Below the pieces are notes generated by a model that searched no databases, was not told where the DNA came from, and saw only the letters and a program-made list of their open reading frames with translations. From Blastomonas sp. SL216 (GTDB lineage: Bacteria; Pseudomonadota; Alphaproteobacteria; Sphingomonadales; Sphingomonadaceae), in contig CP113055.1 in NCBI GenBank assembly GCA_026625625.1, positions 312,501 through 376,500 of the forward strand: 64,000 nucleotides of DNA, in the 5' to 3' direction. Positions 26,154 to 33,934 of the stretch are shown here, in pieces. How positions within the stretch are numbered: the first letter of the stretch is position 1; each line of letters starts with the position of its first letter. The translations under genes and the position numbers were made by a program.

Positions 26154-26588
26154 ATGACCAACTGGACCACGCAGATGACGCTCTGGTGCTTCGGGGTGAT
26201 GCTATTCGGGCTGGTGCTGATGGGCGGCGCGTTTGCGCCCACCGCTGCACCGGTGACGCTGCTGCTGGAGGTGCTGGGGGCAGATGCGCCGATCCGCTAC
26301 GATCCGCTCCACCGCTTCAGCCTGGCGCTGATGGGCGCCGTGTCGCTGGGCTGGGGCGCAAGCCTGCTCGCGGTCGCGCGGATCACGCCGGACCTGTCGG
26401 CACCACATGCGCAGAAGCTGTGGCGGATGGTGACCTGGGCGGTGCTGCTGTGGTTCGTCGTCGACAGTTCACTCTCGGTCGCGACTGGCTTCTGGCGCAA
26501 TGCTATCCCGAACACAGTGCTGCTGGCCTGGTATCTGCTGCTGCTCGCGCGGCTGCCAGGAAGTGCGGGCCAGATGGCGCGGGCATGA
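26154..26588 (+). CDS. Small membrane protein, unassigned
   Basis: A 144-residue protein with four likely transmembrane helices (about 7-25, 47-68, 85-102 and 115-130). The ATG at 26154 (MTNWTTQMTLWCFGVMLFGL) has the ribosome-binding stretch GGGAGAGACGC upstream; the frame is open 20 codons farther but without support. No named domain is recognised. It is alone, between extensin and the gshA operon, which runs toward it. Confidence 0.6.
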   Translation: MTNWTTQMTLWCFGVMLFGLVLMGGAFAPTAAPVTLLLEVLGADAPIRYDPLHRFSLALMGAVSLGWGASLLAVARITPDLSAPHAQKLWRMVTWAVLLWFVVDSSLSVATGFWRNAIPNTVLLAWYLLLLARLPGSAGQMARA

Positions 26589-26644
26589 TCACGGTTCCCC
26601 CTCACCCAGCTTCGACTAGGCAGCGAGCTGCCAAGTCTGCGCAA

Positions 26645-26667
26645 CCCTCTCCCGCAAGGGGAGAGGG
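26645..26667. repeat. intergenic palindrome between small membrane protein and gshA
   Basis: CCCTCTCCC (26645-26653) pairs with GGGAGAGGG (26659-26667) around GCAAG. Same core as the elements at 3757 and 16288. Confidence 0.65.
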
Positions 26668-26688
26668 GAGGACGGGGAGCAACGCCGG

Positions 26689-28077
26689 TCAGAACTGCAT
26701 CGCGCCGTAGATTCGACTGAGATCGCCGCCCCATTCGCCATGGTAGAGCGCGAGCAGGTCTTCGGCCGGGGTCTTGCCGCGCGCGACGACATCGCGCAGC
26801 GGTTCCAGGAAGCCGGTTTCATTGTCGCCGCTGCTGTTCAGCCGCGCTCGTGAGGCAAGGCCCGATGAGGCGATGTCGAGCACTTCGGCTGCGATGTCGC
26901 GTAGCTTGCGACCCCCGGCGATCGGCGCGTCGAGGCCCAGCTTCGGCACCGAATCGCGCAGCGCCTGGCGCTCCTCGATCGTCCAGCCCTTGACCACGTC
27001 CCAGGCGGCATCGAGCGCGCCCTGGTCATAGAGCAGGCCGACCCACAGCGCGGGCAGCGCGCAGATGCGGCTCCACGGCCCGCCATCGGCGCCGCGCATT
27101 TCGAGGAAGCTTTTCAGGCGCACTTCGGGAAAGGCGGTCGAGAGGTGATCGTTCCAGTCGCTCAGCGTCGGCCGCTCGCCGGGCAGGGCAGGGAGCTTGC
27201 CGTTCAGGAAATCGCGGAAGCTCTGCCCCGCCGCATCGATATACAGGCCGTCGCGGAAGACGAAGTACATCGGCACGTCGAGCATATATTCGACATAGCG
27301 CTCATAGCCGAACCCGTCCTCGAACACGAACGGCAGCATGCCGGTGCGCGCAGGATCGGTGTCGGACCAGATATGGCTGCGGTACGAGAGCATGCCGTTG
27401 GGCTTGCCCTCGGTGAAAGGCGAGTTGGCGAACAGCGCGGTTGCCAGCGGCTGGAGCGCAAGGCCGACGCGGAACTTCTTGGCCATGTCGGCTTCGCTGG
27501 CATAATCCAGATTCACCTGGATCGTGCAGGTGCGCAGCATCATGTCCAGCCCCATGCTGCCGACCCGCGGCATATGGTTCAGCATGATGCCATAGCGGCC
27601 CTTGGGCATGATCGGCAGTTCGGCTCGGGTCTTGTCGGGCCACATGCCCAGACCCAGAAAGCCCTTGCCGGTCTTTTCGCCGATCGCCTTGACCTGGGCG
27701 AGGTGCCGCCCGGTCTCTGCGCAGGTTTCGTGCAGGTTTTCCAGCGGCGCGCCCGACAGTTCGAGCTGGCCGGCAGGCTCGAGACTCACCGTGCCATCGG
27801 GGCCGCGCATCGCGATGACATTGCTGCCGCCATCGGGGGTGCGTTCCTCGACCGGCTCCCAGCCGAATTCGGTCAGCGCCATCAGCAGGTCGCGAATGCC
27901 GCCGGGCTCGTCATAGCTGGGTGCGTGGAAGTCGTTGCGACAGAACACGAATTTCTCGTGCTCGGTGCCGATGCGCCAGTTCGCCTTGGGCTTTTCGCCC
28001 GCCGCCATCGGCTCTGCCAGCTGCGCAATCGAGGTGATGACGGGATCGTCTTCACCGGTGGTGGTACGTGTACTCAT
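26689..28077 (-). CDS. gshA: Glutamate-cysteine ligase (GCS2/plant-like type)
   Basis: The enzyme makes gamma-glutamylcysteine, the first step of glutathione synthesis. The 462-residue protein (start ATG 28077, MSTRTTTGEDDPVITS) matches the alphaproteobacterial/plant-like family: NWRIGTEHEKFVF, MPRVGSMGLDMMLRTCTIQVNL (cut here as MGLDMMLRTC), and KSFLEMRGADGGPW. It follows rsmE on the minus strand with a 102-bp gap, a common sphingomonad arrangement. gshB is not present. Confidence 0.93.
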   Translation of the reverse strand: MSTRTTTGEDDPVITSIAQLAEPMAAGEKPKANWRIGTEHEKFVFCRNDFHAPSYDEPGGIRDLLMALTEFGWEPVEERTPDGGSNVIAMRGPDGTVSLEPAGQLELSGAPLENLHETCAETGRHLAQVKAIGEKTGKGFLGLGMWPDKTRAELPIMPKGRYGIMLNHMPRVGSMGLDMMLRTCTIQVNLDYASEADMAKKFRVGLALQPLATALFANSPFTEGKPNGMLSYRSHIWSDTDPARTGMLPFVFEDGFGYERYVEYMLDVPMYFVFRDGLYIDAAGQSFRDFLNGKLPALPGERPTLSDWNDHLSTAFPEVRLKSFLEMRGADGGPWSRICALPALWVGLLYDQGALDAAWDVVKGWTIEERQALRDSVPKLGLDAPIAGGRKLRDIAAEVLDIASSGLASRARLNSSGDNETGFLEPLRDVVARGKTPAEDLLALYHGEWGGDLSRIYGAMQF

Positions 28078-28179
28078 CGCTGCGCCCTGAACCCCTGAAT
28101 ATTCTGTCGCCGGTGCTTTAGTTGCGCCTTGCAACCCATGCCAGCCTTAAAATCTGTAATGGGATCAATGACCGGACAA

Positions 28180-28941
28180 TCAAGGGCCCCAGTCGCCATT
28201 CGCCGCCATCCAGACAGAGGTCGCGACGATGGCAGCAGTCTCTGCCCGCAGGATGCGCGGGCCCAGCGAAACCGGCACTGCTGCCGGATGCGCGCGGATC
28301 GCGGCATTCTCGGCATCGGTAAAGCCGCCCTCGGGGCCGATCAGCACCGCTGCCGGACCGGAATGGTCGCGTGCTGCCTGTGCCAGCGAAACCCCGCCCT
28401 GATCGTGCAGCCGTTCATCGGCGAAGAACAGGTGCCGCCCCTCGGGCCAGGCCTTGAGCAGCGCATCGAGCCGGGTGAGCGGCGCGATCTCGGGCAGGGC
28501 GGTGCGCTCGCACTGTTCCGCCGCCTCGATCATCGTGCCGCGCAGCCGGTCGTCCTTCACCTTGTCGACCACCGCCCGGTCGGTCAGCACCGGGACGAAC
28601 CGCGCAACGCCCAGTTCGCAGGCCTTTTCGGCGAGAAAATCGAACCGCGCCTTCTTGATCGGCGCCGCGCACAGCCAGAAATCGGGCACGGCTTCGCGCG
28701 GACGGGTCTGGCCTTCGATCTCGAGCATCAGATCGCGCTTGCCGCGGGCTGTCACCCGGCCGAGAAATTCGCCGCTGATATCGTCGAACAGCTTCACCGC
28801 CGCGCCTTCGGCCAGCCGCATCACGTTGAGCAGATAATGCGCCTGATTGCCCTCGATGCGCAGCGCTCCGCCCGTGGCGAGCGGCTGATCGGTGAACAGG
28901 CGCGGGGCAGAGCGCGGCGGCCAGGCAGGGGTTGCGGTCAT
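28180..28941 (-). CDS. rsmE: 16S rRNA m3U1498 methyltransferase
   Basis: RsmE methylates U1498 of 16S rRNA using S-adenosylmethionine. The 253-residue product carries the SPOUT trefoil-knot ending LIGPEGGFTDAENAAI and LGPRILRAETAAIVA. The N-terminal PUA-like region includes HYLLNVMRLAEG. Start at 28941 agrees with family length. It lies upstream of gshA, and downstream of the TPR-CHAT gene (33-bp gap); these three may share transcription in part. Confidence 0.93.
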   Translation of the reverse strand: MTATPAWPPRSAPRLFTDQPLATGGALRIEGNQAHYLLNVMRLAEGAAVKLFDDISGEFLGRVTARGKRDLMLEIEGQTRPREAVPDFWLCAAPIKKARFDFLAEKACELGVARFVPVLTDRAVVDKVKDDRLRGTMIEAAEQCERTALPEIAPLTRLDALLKAWPEGRHLFFADERLHDQGGVSLAQAARDHSGPAAVLIGPEGGFTDAENAAIRAHPAAVPVSLGPRILRAETAAIVATSVWMAANGDWGP

Positions 28942-28974
28942 GCCCTACCGACTAGCCCGCGCGCGCGCCTGCGT

Positions 28975-31900
28975 CTAGCGCGCCCCGTCGCCGATCAAGG
29001 TAAACGGCGCCCAGGCATTGGGATGGGCGAGCGTGTCGCTGTCTGAATCCTGGCTGGCATCGTTGCGGATCTCGCGCATCGCCTGGGCAAAGGCTTCGGC
29101 GCGGGACAGCGCGGGGTTGTCGCGCGCGATCTCGATCGTGCGCACCGTCATCTTCGCCGCGACATCGTCGCGCACCGGCCAGTGCGAGGCGAGCAGGTTG
29201 CGCGCGCCGGCATAGAAGAACGCGCGGGCCAGGCCCGACAGTCCGGGCGCGCCTTGCGAACCATCGCCCGCAGCGGTGTTGCAGGCTGACAGGATGACCC
29301 AATCGGCATCGAGCTTGAGCGTGGCGACTTCGGACGCGGTGAGCAGCCCGTCATCGGCCTCGGACGGCGTAGCGGGCGGGGTGAAGACTAGGCCTGGCTC
29401 TGCCGCGCCTTCGATCTCGCCCGCCATCAGCCCGTGCGTCGCCAGCGCGAGAATGCGCGCGTCGGAAAGCCGGGCCTTGCGGACATTGGCCTCGGTGGCC
29501 TGCGCGCCGGTCATCACGCTGGCGGGGCTTGCCCCCAATGCAGCGCGCATCGCGGCAAGCTCCTGCGCGGTACCCGGCAGGCGCGCCATCGATTTGAGCG
29601 TCGCGATATCGACCACGCCGCCGCCCGATCGCGTCGTGCCTTGCGCAAAGACCTGCGATGCGGCGAAGCCTTGCGGCCTGGCGCGACGCGGATCGCGGCC
29701 CTTGCCCTTGACGAATGCCCCGCGACCACCGCCGCCGCGCACGGCGACCGCGCCTTCCAGCACCGGATCGCCAAAGCCCATGAACGGCTGGCGGTTTGCC
29801 GCGCCGCCAGCGGGTGCGGTGCCCAGCTTGTCGCGCAGGAACTTCAGCGATTGCAGCGAGGGGATCTGGATCAGCGCATGGGCATCGGCGAACCATTTGG
29901 TGCTGCGCAAATTGGCCGGATCGCCATCGGCTCCGGTCGGCTTTTCCGTTACCAGCATGCCGAAGGGCAGGGAGGACAGTGCCCCACCTGCCGCGATGAA
30001 CACATGCCGCTTGCCCTTCAGCCCGGCCTCGACCGGCGCGATCAGGCTCTGGTACAGCGCAAAGGCGGACTGGCGATCGAACGGATAGGCGCCTTCGCCC
30101 TCGTTCGACCATTCGGCGTCCTCGACCGTATCGACCTCGACATTGGCCCCGACATCCCAGAGCAGGCGGCGGACGAGCAACGCCACCTCGCGCTTCTTCA
30201 GGCCGGCCCGGTTCCAGTTGACCCCGCTATCGGTCACCGTGATGACATGCGTGCCGAATTCGGACGGCAGCACCAGCAGCAGCGCTTCGTCAGGCTGCAT
30301 CAGGTCGATGATCTGCTTGGCATCGAGCGGACGTGGCTGAACCAGATCGAAATATTGCGGGAAGCGGCCGAGCAGGATCGTATCGATATTGGCGGTCTTT
30401 GCCTCGATCGCGCTGCGTTCCGCGTCGATGGCAGCGACCTTTTGCGGCGTATCCGGCGCGCCGGAGCCCAGCACCAGATTGCGTTCGCTGCCCAGCGCTG
30501 CCCAGCGGTCGCCCAGTTCGCGCCGCTGGCGGACATAATCGCCCAGCCCGCCTGCGCTGTCGGCGGCGGCGCGCGCAGCCGATTCTGCCACCGCCTGGCC
30601 CGCGGGGCCGTCCATCGCCTCTTGCGCGGCGACGATGGCGCGCACGAACATGTCGGCGCGACGATCGGGCTGCACCTCGCCCAGTTGCCAGGCCGCGTCC
30701 ATCAGCGTGGAGAAGTAAAAGGCTTCGTTCTCGGTCGGCTGCTGGCCGGCAGCGGCAAGGCCCCGCCTTTTGCCGACAATGCCGCGCTGGGTACGCAGCG
30801 CTTTCACCGTCTGTTCGGCAATGCGAAACGCTTCATCCTCGCTGCCCTTGCGGCTGAGCAGCGCAATGCCGAAGCTGTTCAGCGCCTGTTGCGTGAACGG
30901 ATGGTTCTTGCCGAACTGTGCCTCATAGGCGGGTACCAGCTCGCGGTAGAGCGGTTCGGCCTCGGCATAGCGACCCTGGAAAAACAGGCACAAAGCGAGG
31001 TCGTTCAGGCTGTAGAGACGTTGCGGGTGCGTCTTGCCCAGCAACCGGGTGCGCGCCTCCAGCGTGCTTCGGATGACCGGCTCCGCCTCGGCAAAGCGTT
31101 GCTGGTACATCAGCAGCGCGCCCAGATTGCCCGCATAGATCAGCGTTTCGGCATCGTCCTCGCCCAGCACATTTCGGCCCAGGTCCAGCGCTTCGCGATA
31201 GAGCGGTTCGGCCTTGGCGAACTGCTCCTGCGCCTCATAGGTGCGCGCCAGGTCGTTGAGCGTACGGATGCGGATCGGCGAGGCCTGGCCATATTCGCGG
31301 GTCGCAACGTCGATGATCCGTTGCTGCAGCGTCTCCGCCTCGGGGAAGCGGCGCTGATCCTTGAGCACAATGGCGAGCCGACCCATGGCGTTCAGCGTAT
31401 CGCGCTTCTGCTCGCCCTGGGTGCGGATATAATCGCTCACCGCCTCGGCCAGCCAGGGTTCTGCCGCCGGGTTCAGACCCTGGTCGGCGAACAGCTGGCC
31501 GATAGAGACCTTGGTGGTAATGGTGGCGGGATTGTCGGGGCCGTTCAGTTCCTTGCGCAGCGCCAGTTGCTCGCGCAACAGGGCCTCCGCTTCGGCAAAT
31601 CGGCCCTGGGATTTGAGATTGAACGCAAGACCATTGAGCGGCGGCAGGATGTCGGGCGTCTTGCGGCCCTCCAGCTTTTCCCAACCGGATACGGCCTGGC
31701 GAAACAGCGGTTCGGCATCCTTGTGGCGGCCCATGGCATCCAGATTGACCGCCACGTTTGTCGTCATCGCCACGGTCGCGGCGTGATCGGTCCCGAACAA
31801 TCGGATCGTCGTCTCGCGCGCCTCGGCCAGCAGCGGGGCGGCCTCGGCAAACCGGCTCTGGTCGCGCAGCACATCGGCCAGCGTGTTGAGCGCGACAAAG

Positions 31901-33021
31901 GTTTCGGCGGCGTCTGGACCGTTGATCCGGCGGCGTTCGGCCAACAGCGTTTCAGCCAGCTTTTGTGCTGCCGAAAGATCGCCGCTGCGCCGCAGGGCCG
32001 CGATCTCTTTGGCCAGTTTTGTCAGCCGCGCCTCATCCGCGCTGCCTGCAGGCCCAGCGCCTGTTTGCGCGGCGGCCTGTTGCGTCTTGGCCGGTGCATC
32101 GGACGTGCGATAGCGCTGCGCGGCATTGGCGATCTGCCGGGTCAGCGGCGCATCAGGACCCAGGGTAGCGGAAAGCCGCGCAGCGGCCTTGTCCATCTTT
32201 TCCAGGCCCTTGGCGGACTGACCCGCCAGGATCTCGTCCGCGCCGAGCAGCGCCAGCGCGGTCAGCGTGTCGACATGGTCTGCACCCTGCTTGCGCTTGC
32301 GGCGGTCGTACACGTCTTGCAGCACCGTGCCTGCGGTCTTGTGGTCGCCGATGTCGGTGAGCAGCATGCCGTAATTCTGCGCGAGCTTCAGCGTTCCCGG
32401 CGCATCCTCGCCCAGCGCCTTGCGCATGCGCGCATAGGTGTCGGCATAGCTGGCCCTGGCCTCATCCTTCTTGCCCTGATCGGCCAGCGCCACCGCAACC
32501 TTGCCCTGCAGTTCGAGCGCGGCTTCGCTGTCCGCGCCATATTGCTTGGCATAGCCTGACTGGACCCGGCGATAGAGCGCCTCTGCCCGGGCCGGTTCGC
32601 CCGCGCGGTTGAGGGCACCCGCCAGATTGTCGGCGGCAGGCAGCGTCTCGGGATGATCCTTGCCGAACCGGGCCTCGATGGCGGTCAGGATGGCTTCGAG
32701 TTCCTTGGCGGCATCCGGGAAGCGGTTTTGCTGGAACAGCGACAGCGCCAGCGCGGTGCGTGTTGCCCGTGCGAGCGGGTCAGCGCCGTCGAGCGCGGTG
32801 CCGATGTCCTGCAACAGCGCGCGCGCCTTGCGCTCGGCATCGACGGGCCTTCCCGACCGGTTGAGCTGCTCGATCTCGCGATTGGCCTGCTCGATCTGCC
32901 TGGAATCGGGCGCGAACGCACTCAGCGGGAGCGATGCCAACAGCATGGCGCTGCTCGCCAGCGCCAGGATGCGCAGCGAAATACGAGGATTCTGGGTGAT
33001 ATCTGGCGAGCCGGAACGCAT
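28975..33021 (-). CDS. Exported TPR-repeat protein with C-terminal CHAT protease domain
   Basis: Start at 33021 gives a signal peptide within the first ~40 residues (RILALASSAMLLASLPLSAFA), so the product is exported. Residues about 50-760 are rich in ~42-residue tetratricopeptide repeats (for example RFAEAEPLLAEA-like units). The C-terminal region (about 1000-1348) is a CHAT caspase-like domain: LALATHGLMAGE has the catalytic His near 1196 and ILSACNTAAGDGSQG the Cys near 1247, followed by GLARAFFYAGARNLLASHW. The 1348-residue protein is alone on its strand, 142 bp from a candidate small RNA. Substrates are unknown. Confidence 0.85.
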   Translation of the reverse strand: MRSGSPDITQNPRISLRILALASSAMLLASLPLSAFAPDSRQIEQANREIEQLNRSGRPVDAERKARALLQDIGTALDGADPLARATRTALALSLFQQNRFPDAAKELEAILTAIEARFGKDHPETLPAADNLAGALNRAGEPARAEALYRRVQSGYAKQYGADSEAALELQGKVAVALADQGKKDEARASYADTYARMRKALGEDAPGTLKLAQNYGMLLTDIGDHKTAGTVLQDVYDRRKRKQGADHVDTLTALALLGADEILAGQSAKGLEKMDKAAARLSATLGPDAPLTRQIANAAQRYRTSDAPAKTQQAAAQTGAGPAGSADEARLTKLAKEIAALRRSGDLSAAQKLAETLLAERRRINGPDAAETFVALNTLADVLRDQSRFAEAAPLLAEARETTIRLFGTDHAATVAMTTNVAVNLDAMGRHKDAEPLFRQAVSGWEKLEGRKTPDILPPLNGLAFNLKSQGRFAEAEALLREQLALRKELNGPDNPATITTKVSIGQLFADQGLNPAAEPWLAEAVSDYIRTQGEQKRDTLNAMGRLAIVLKDQRRFPEAETLQQRIIDVATREYGQASPIRIRTLNDLARTYEAQEQFAKAEPLYREALDLGRNVLGEDDAETLIYAGNLGALLMYQQRFAEAEPVIRSTLEARTRLLGKTHPQRLYSLNDLALCLFFQGRYAEAEPLYRELVPAYEAQFGKNHPFTQQALNSFGIALLSRKGSEDEAFRIAEQTVKALRTQRGIVGKRRGLAAAGQQPTENEAFYFSTLMDAAWQLGEVQPDRRADMFVRAIVAAQEAMDGPAGQAVAESAARAAADSAGGLGDYVRQRRELGDRWAALGSERNLVLGSGAPDTPQKVAAIDAERSAIEAKTANIDTILLGRFPQYFDLVQPRPLDAKQIIDLMQPDEALLLVLPSEFGTHVITVTDSGVNWNRAGLKKREVALLVRRLLWDVGANVEVDTVEDAEWSNEGEGAYPFDRQSAFALYQSLIAPVEAGLKGKRHVFIAAGGALSSLPFGMLVTEKPTGADGDPANLRSTKWFADAHALIQIPSLQSLKFLRDKLGTAPAGGAANRQPFMGFGDPVLEGAVAVRGGGGRGAFVKGKGRDPRRARPQGFAASQVFAQGTTRSGGGVVDIATLKSMARLPGTAQELAAMRAALGASPASVMTGAQATEANVRKARLSDARILALATHGLMAGEIEGAAEPGLVFTPPATPSEADDGLLTASEVATLKLDADWVILSACNTAAGDGSQGAPGLSGLARAFFYAGARNLLASHWPVRDDVAAKMTVRTIEIARDNPALSRAEAFAQAMREIRNDASQDSDSDTLAHPNAWAPFTLIGDGAR

Positions 33022-33162
33022 CGATTGCCCCGCAATGGATCGGCAAGGCTTAGTGCCATGATGCCGACAGATGGGCGCGACCCGAATGTGCACCTTGTGC
33101 GCAATTCCGTGCCGCTGCGCAAGGGGCAGGGCGGTGCGTCAGGCTATGGGATGGGGGGGCAG

Positions 33163-33264
33163 AAAAATATAAGCCCGGGCGCGATGAGAAGGGGGGAGGA
33201 TCGCGCGCCCGGGCTCATGTTTTTTAGGACGGCATTGGAGGGGGGGCTTGGTCTGCCGTCCTGA
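33163..33264 (-). ncRNA. Candidate small RNA with two C-rich loops and intrinsic terminator
   Basis: On the minus strand two hairpins are seen in succession. The 5' hairpin pairs AGGACGGCA and TGCCGTCCT (33226-33262) around a loop with CCCCCCCTCC; an A-rich link AAAAAACATG follows; the 3' hairpin (33172-33215) has a long GC stem and a loop with CCTCCCCCC. The stem is followed by TATATTTTTC, a Rho-independent terminator. CCUCC-bearing loops resemble anti-Shine-Dalgarno loops of alphaproteobacterial small RNAs (alpha-r/cuckoo type, GsrN). An EcfG-like promoter lies just upstream. Expression is untested; it could also be a leader of the TPR-CHAT gene. Confidence 0.55.
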
Positions 33265-33270
33265 ATGAAA

Positions 33271-33295
33271 AACCCATATGCCGATATTAGGTTCC
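33271..33295 (-). promoter_or_regulatory. EcfG-like (general stress response) promoter upstream of the candidate sRNA
   Basis: Reading the minus strand, GGAAC occurs at 33295-33291 and, after 16 bases, GGTT at 33274-33271. The alphaproteobacterial EcfG consensus is GGAAC-N16/17-CGTT, so this has one mismatch in the -10 part. The expected transcription start (~33264) falls immediately before the first hairpin of the candidate RNA, consistent with the model. Confidence 0.45.
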
Positions 33296-33397
33296 AAAAA
33301 ATTTTCGCCGACGATAATTTTTTTGAATGCGCTTCGAGGAGCTGCAGCAACTCCATGAAAATGCGGCACAAACGCACCCGTCGCCGGATAGCCGACA

Positions 33398-33425
33398 CAA
33401 AAAAACGGGGCCCTAAGACCCCGTT
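33398..33425 (-). terminator. Rho-independent terminator after small secreted protein gene
   Basis: On the minus strand AACGGGG, an 8-base loop, and CCCCGTT (33404-33425) are followed by a run of T's. It lies about 50 bp downstream of the 33472 stop codon and ends that transcript before the candidate small RNA region. Confidence 0.85.
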
Positions 33426-33471
33426 CTCTTGATTCAGTTGGACCAGAGCGGTCCGACCATGCCTGAAATAA

Positions 33472-33693
33472 TCAGGGGCTGGTCGGGCTGTCGCTGTCCT
33501 GGTCAGCAGCGATCACGATGCCACCGATCACGGCAGCAGCAGCGACGACACCGATGATGATGCCGGTGCTGCCTTCGGCTTCGCTCTCATCGCTCGAAGC
33601 AGCCGAAACGCGTGCGACACTGGTCTGAGCCAGTACCGGCGTTGCGGCGACGGCAAGTGCGGCAAGAGCTGCCACAGCAAAACGATTCTTCAT
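33472..33693 (-). CDS. Small exported protein with C-terminal hydrophobic segment
   Basis: The 73-residue product (start ATG 33693, with GGAGG seven bases upstream) has a signal peptide ending near AATPVLAQ and a second hydrophobic stretch GIIIGVVAAAAVIGGIVIAA followed by a short acidic tail DQDSDSPTSP. It may stay in the membrane. No domain name is recognised. Similar short secreted proteins are frequent in sphingomonads. A strong terminator follows, so the gene is an independent unit. Confidence 0.6.
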   Translation of the reverse strand: MKNRFAVAALAALAVAATPVLAQTSVARVSAASSDESEAEGSTGIIIGVVAAAAVIGGIVIAADQDSDSPTSP

Positions 33694-33934
33694 TATAGCC
33701 TCCGTCACGTATTCAATTCATCACCAAGATCTTTTTAAAATCAAGGCTTTGCAACCCGTTGCGAAAAGAGTGTTTTACGAGCTCTTCCCGACGCTCAATG
33801 CCCAACTAGGCGGAAAGTTCCCAGCTTGCAAGCCAGTATTGGGCTCTCGTTCACCGTAAAAAAGCTTTTGTGGCAGCCTGTTGCAAGCGGGCAACGAATG
33901 GTTTCTGCATGGTTAACACCGGGTCCATCATCGG

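Noticed and set aside
29434-32559. A 1041-codon plus-strand frame
   Set aside because: Antisense to the TPR-CHAT gene; no start with a binding site, and the composition reflects the codon bias of the real gene.
33215-33226. T-run after the hairpin on the plus strand as a terminator for a plus-strand gene
   Set aside because: No plus-strand gene lies upstream. The T-run is the complement of the A-rich linker in the minus-strand candidate RNA.
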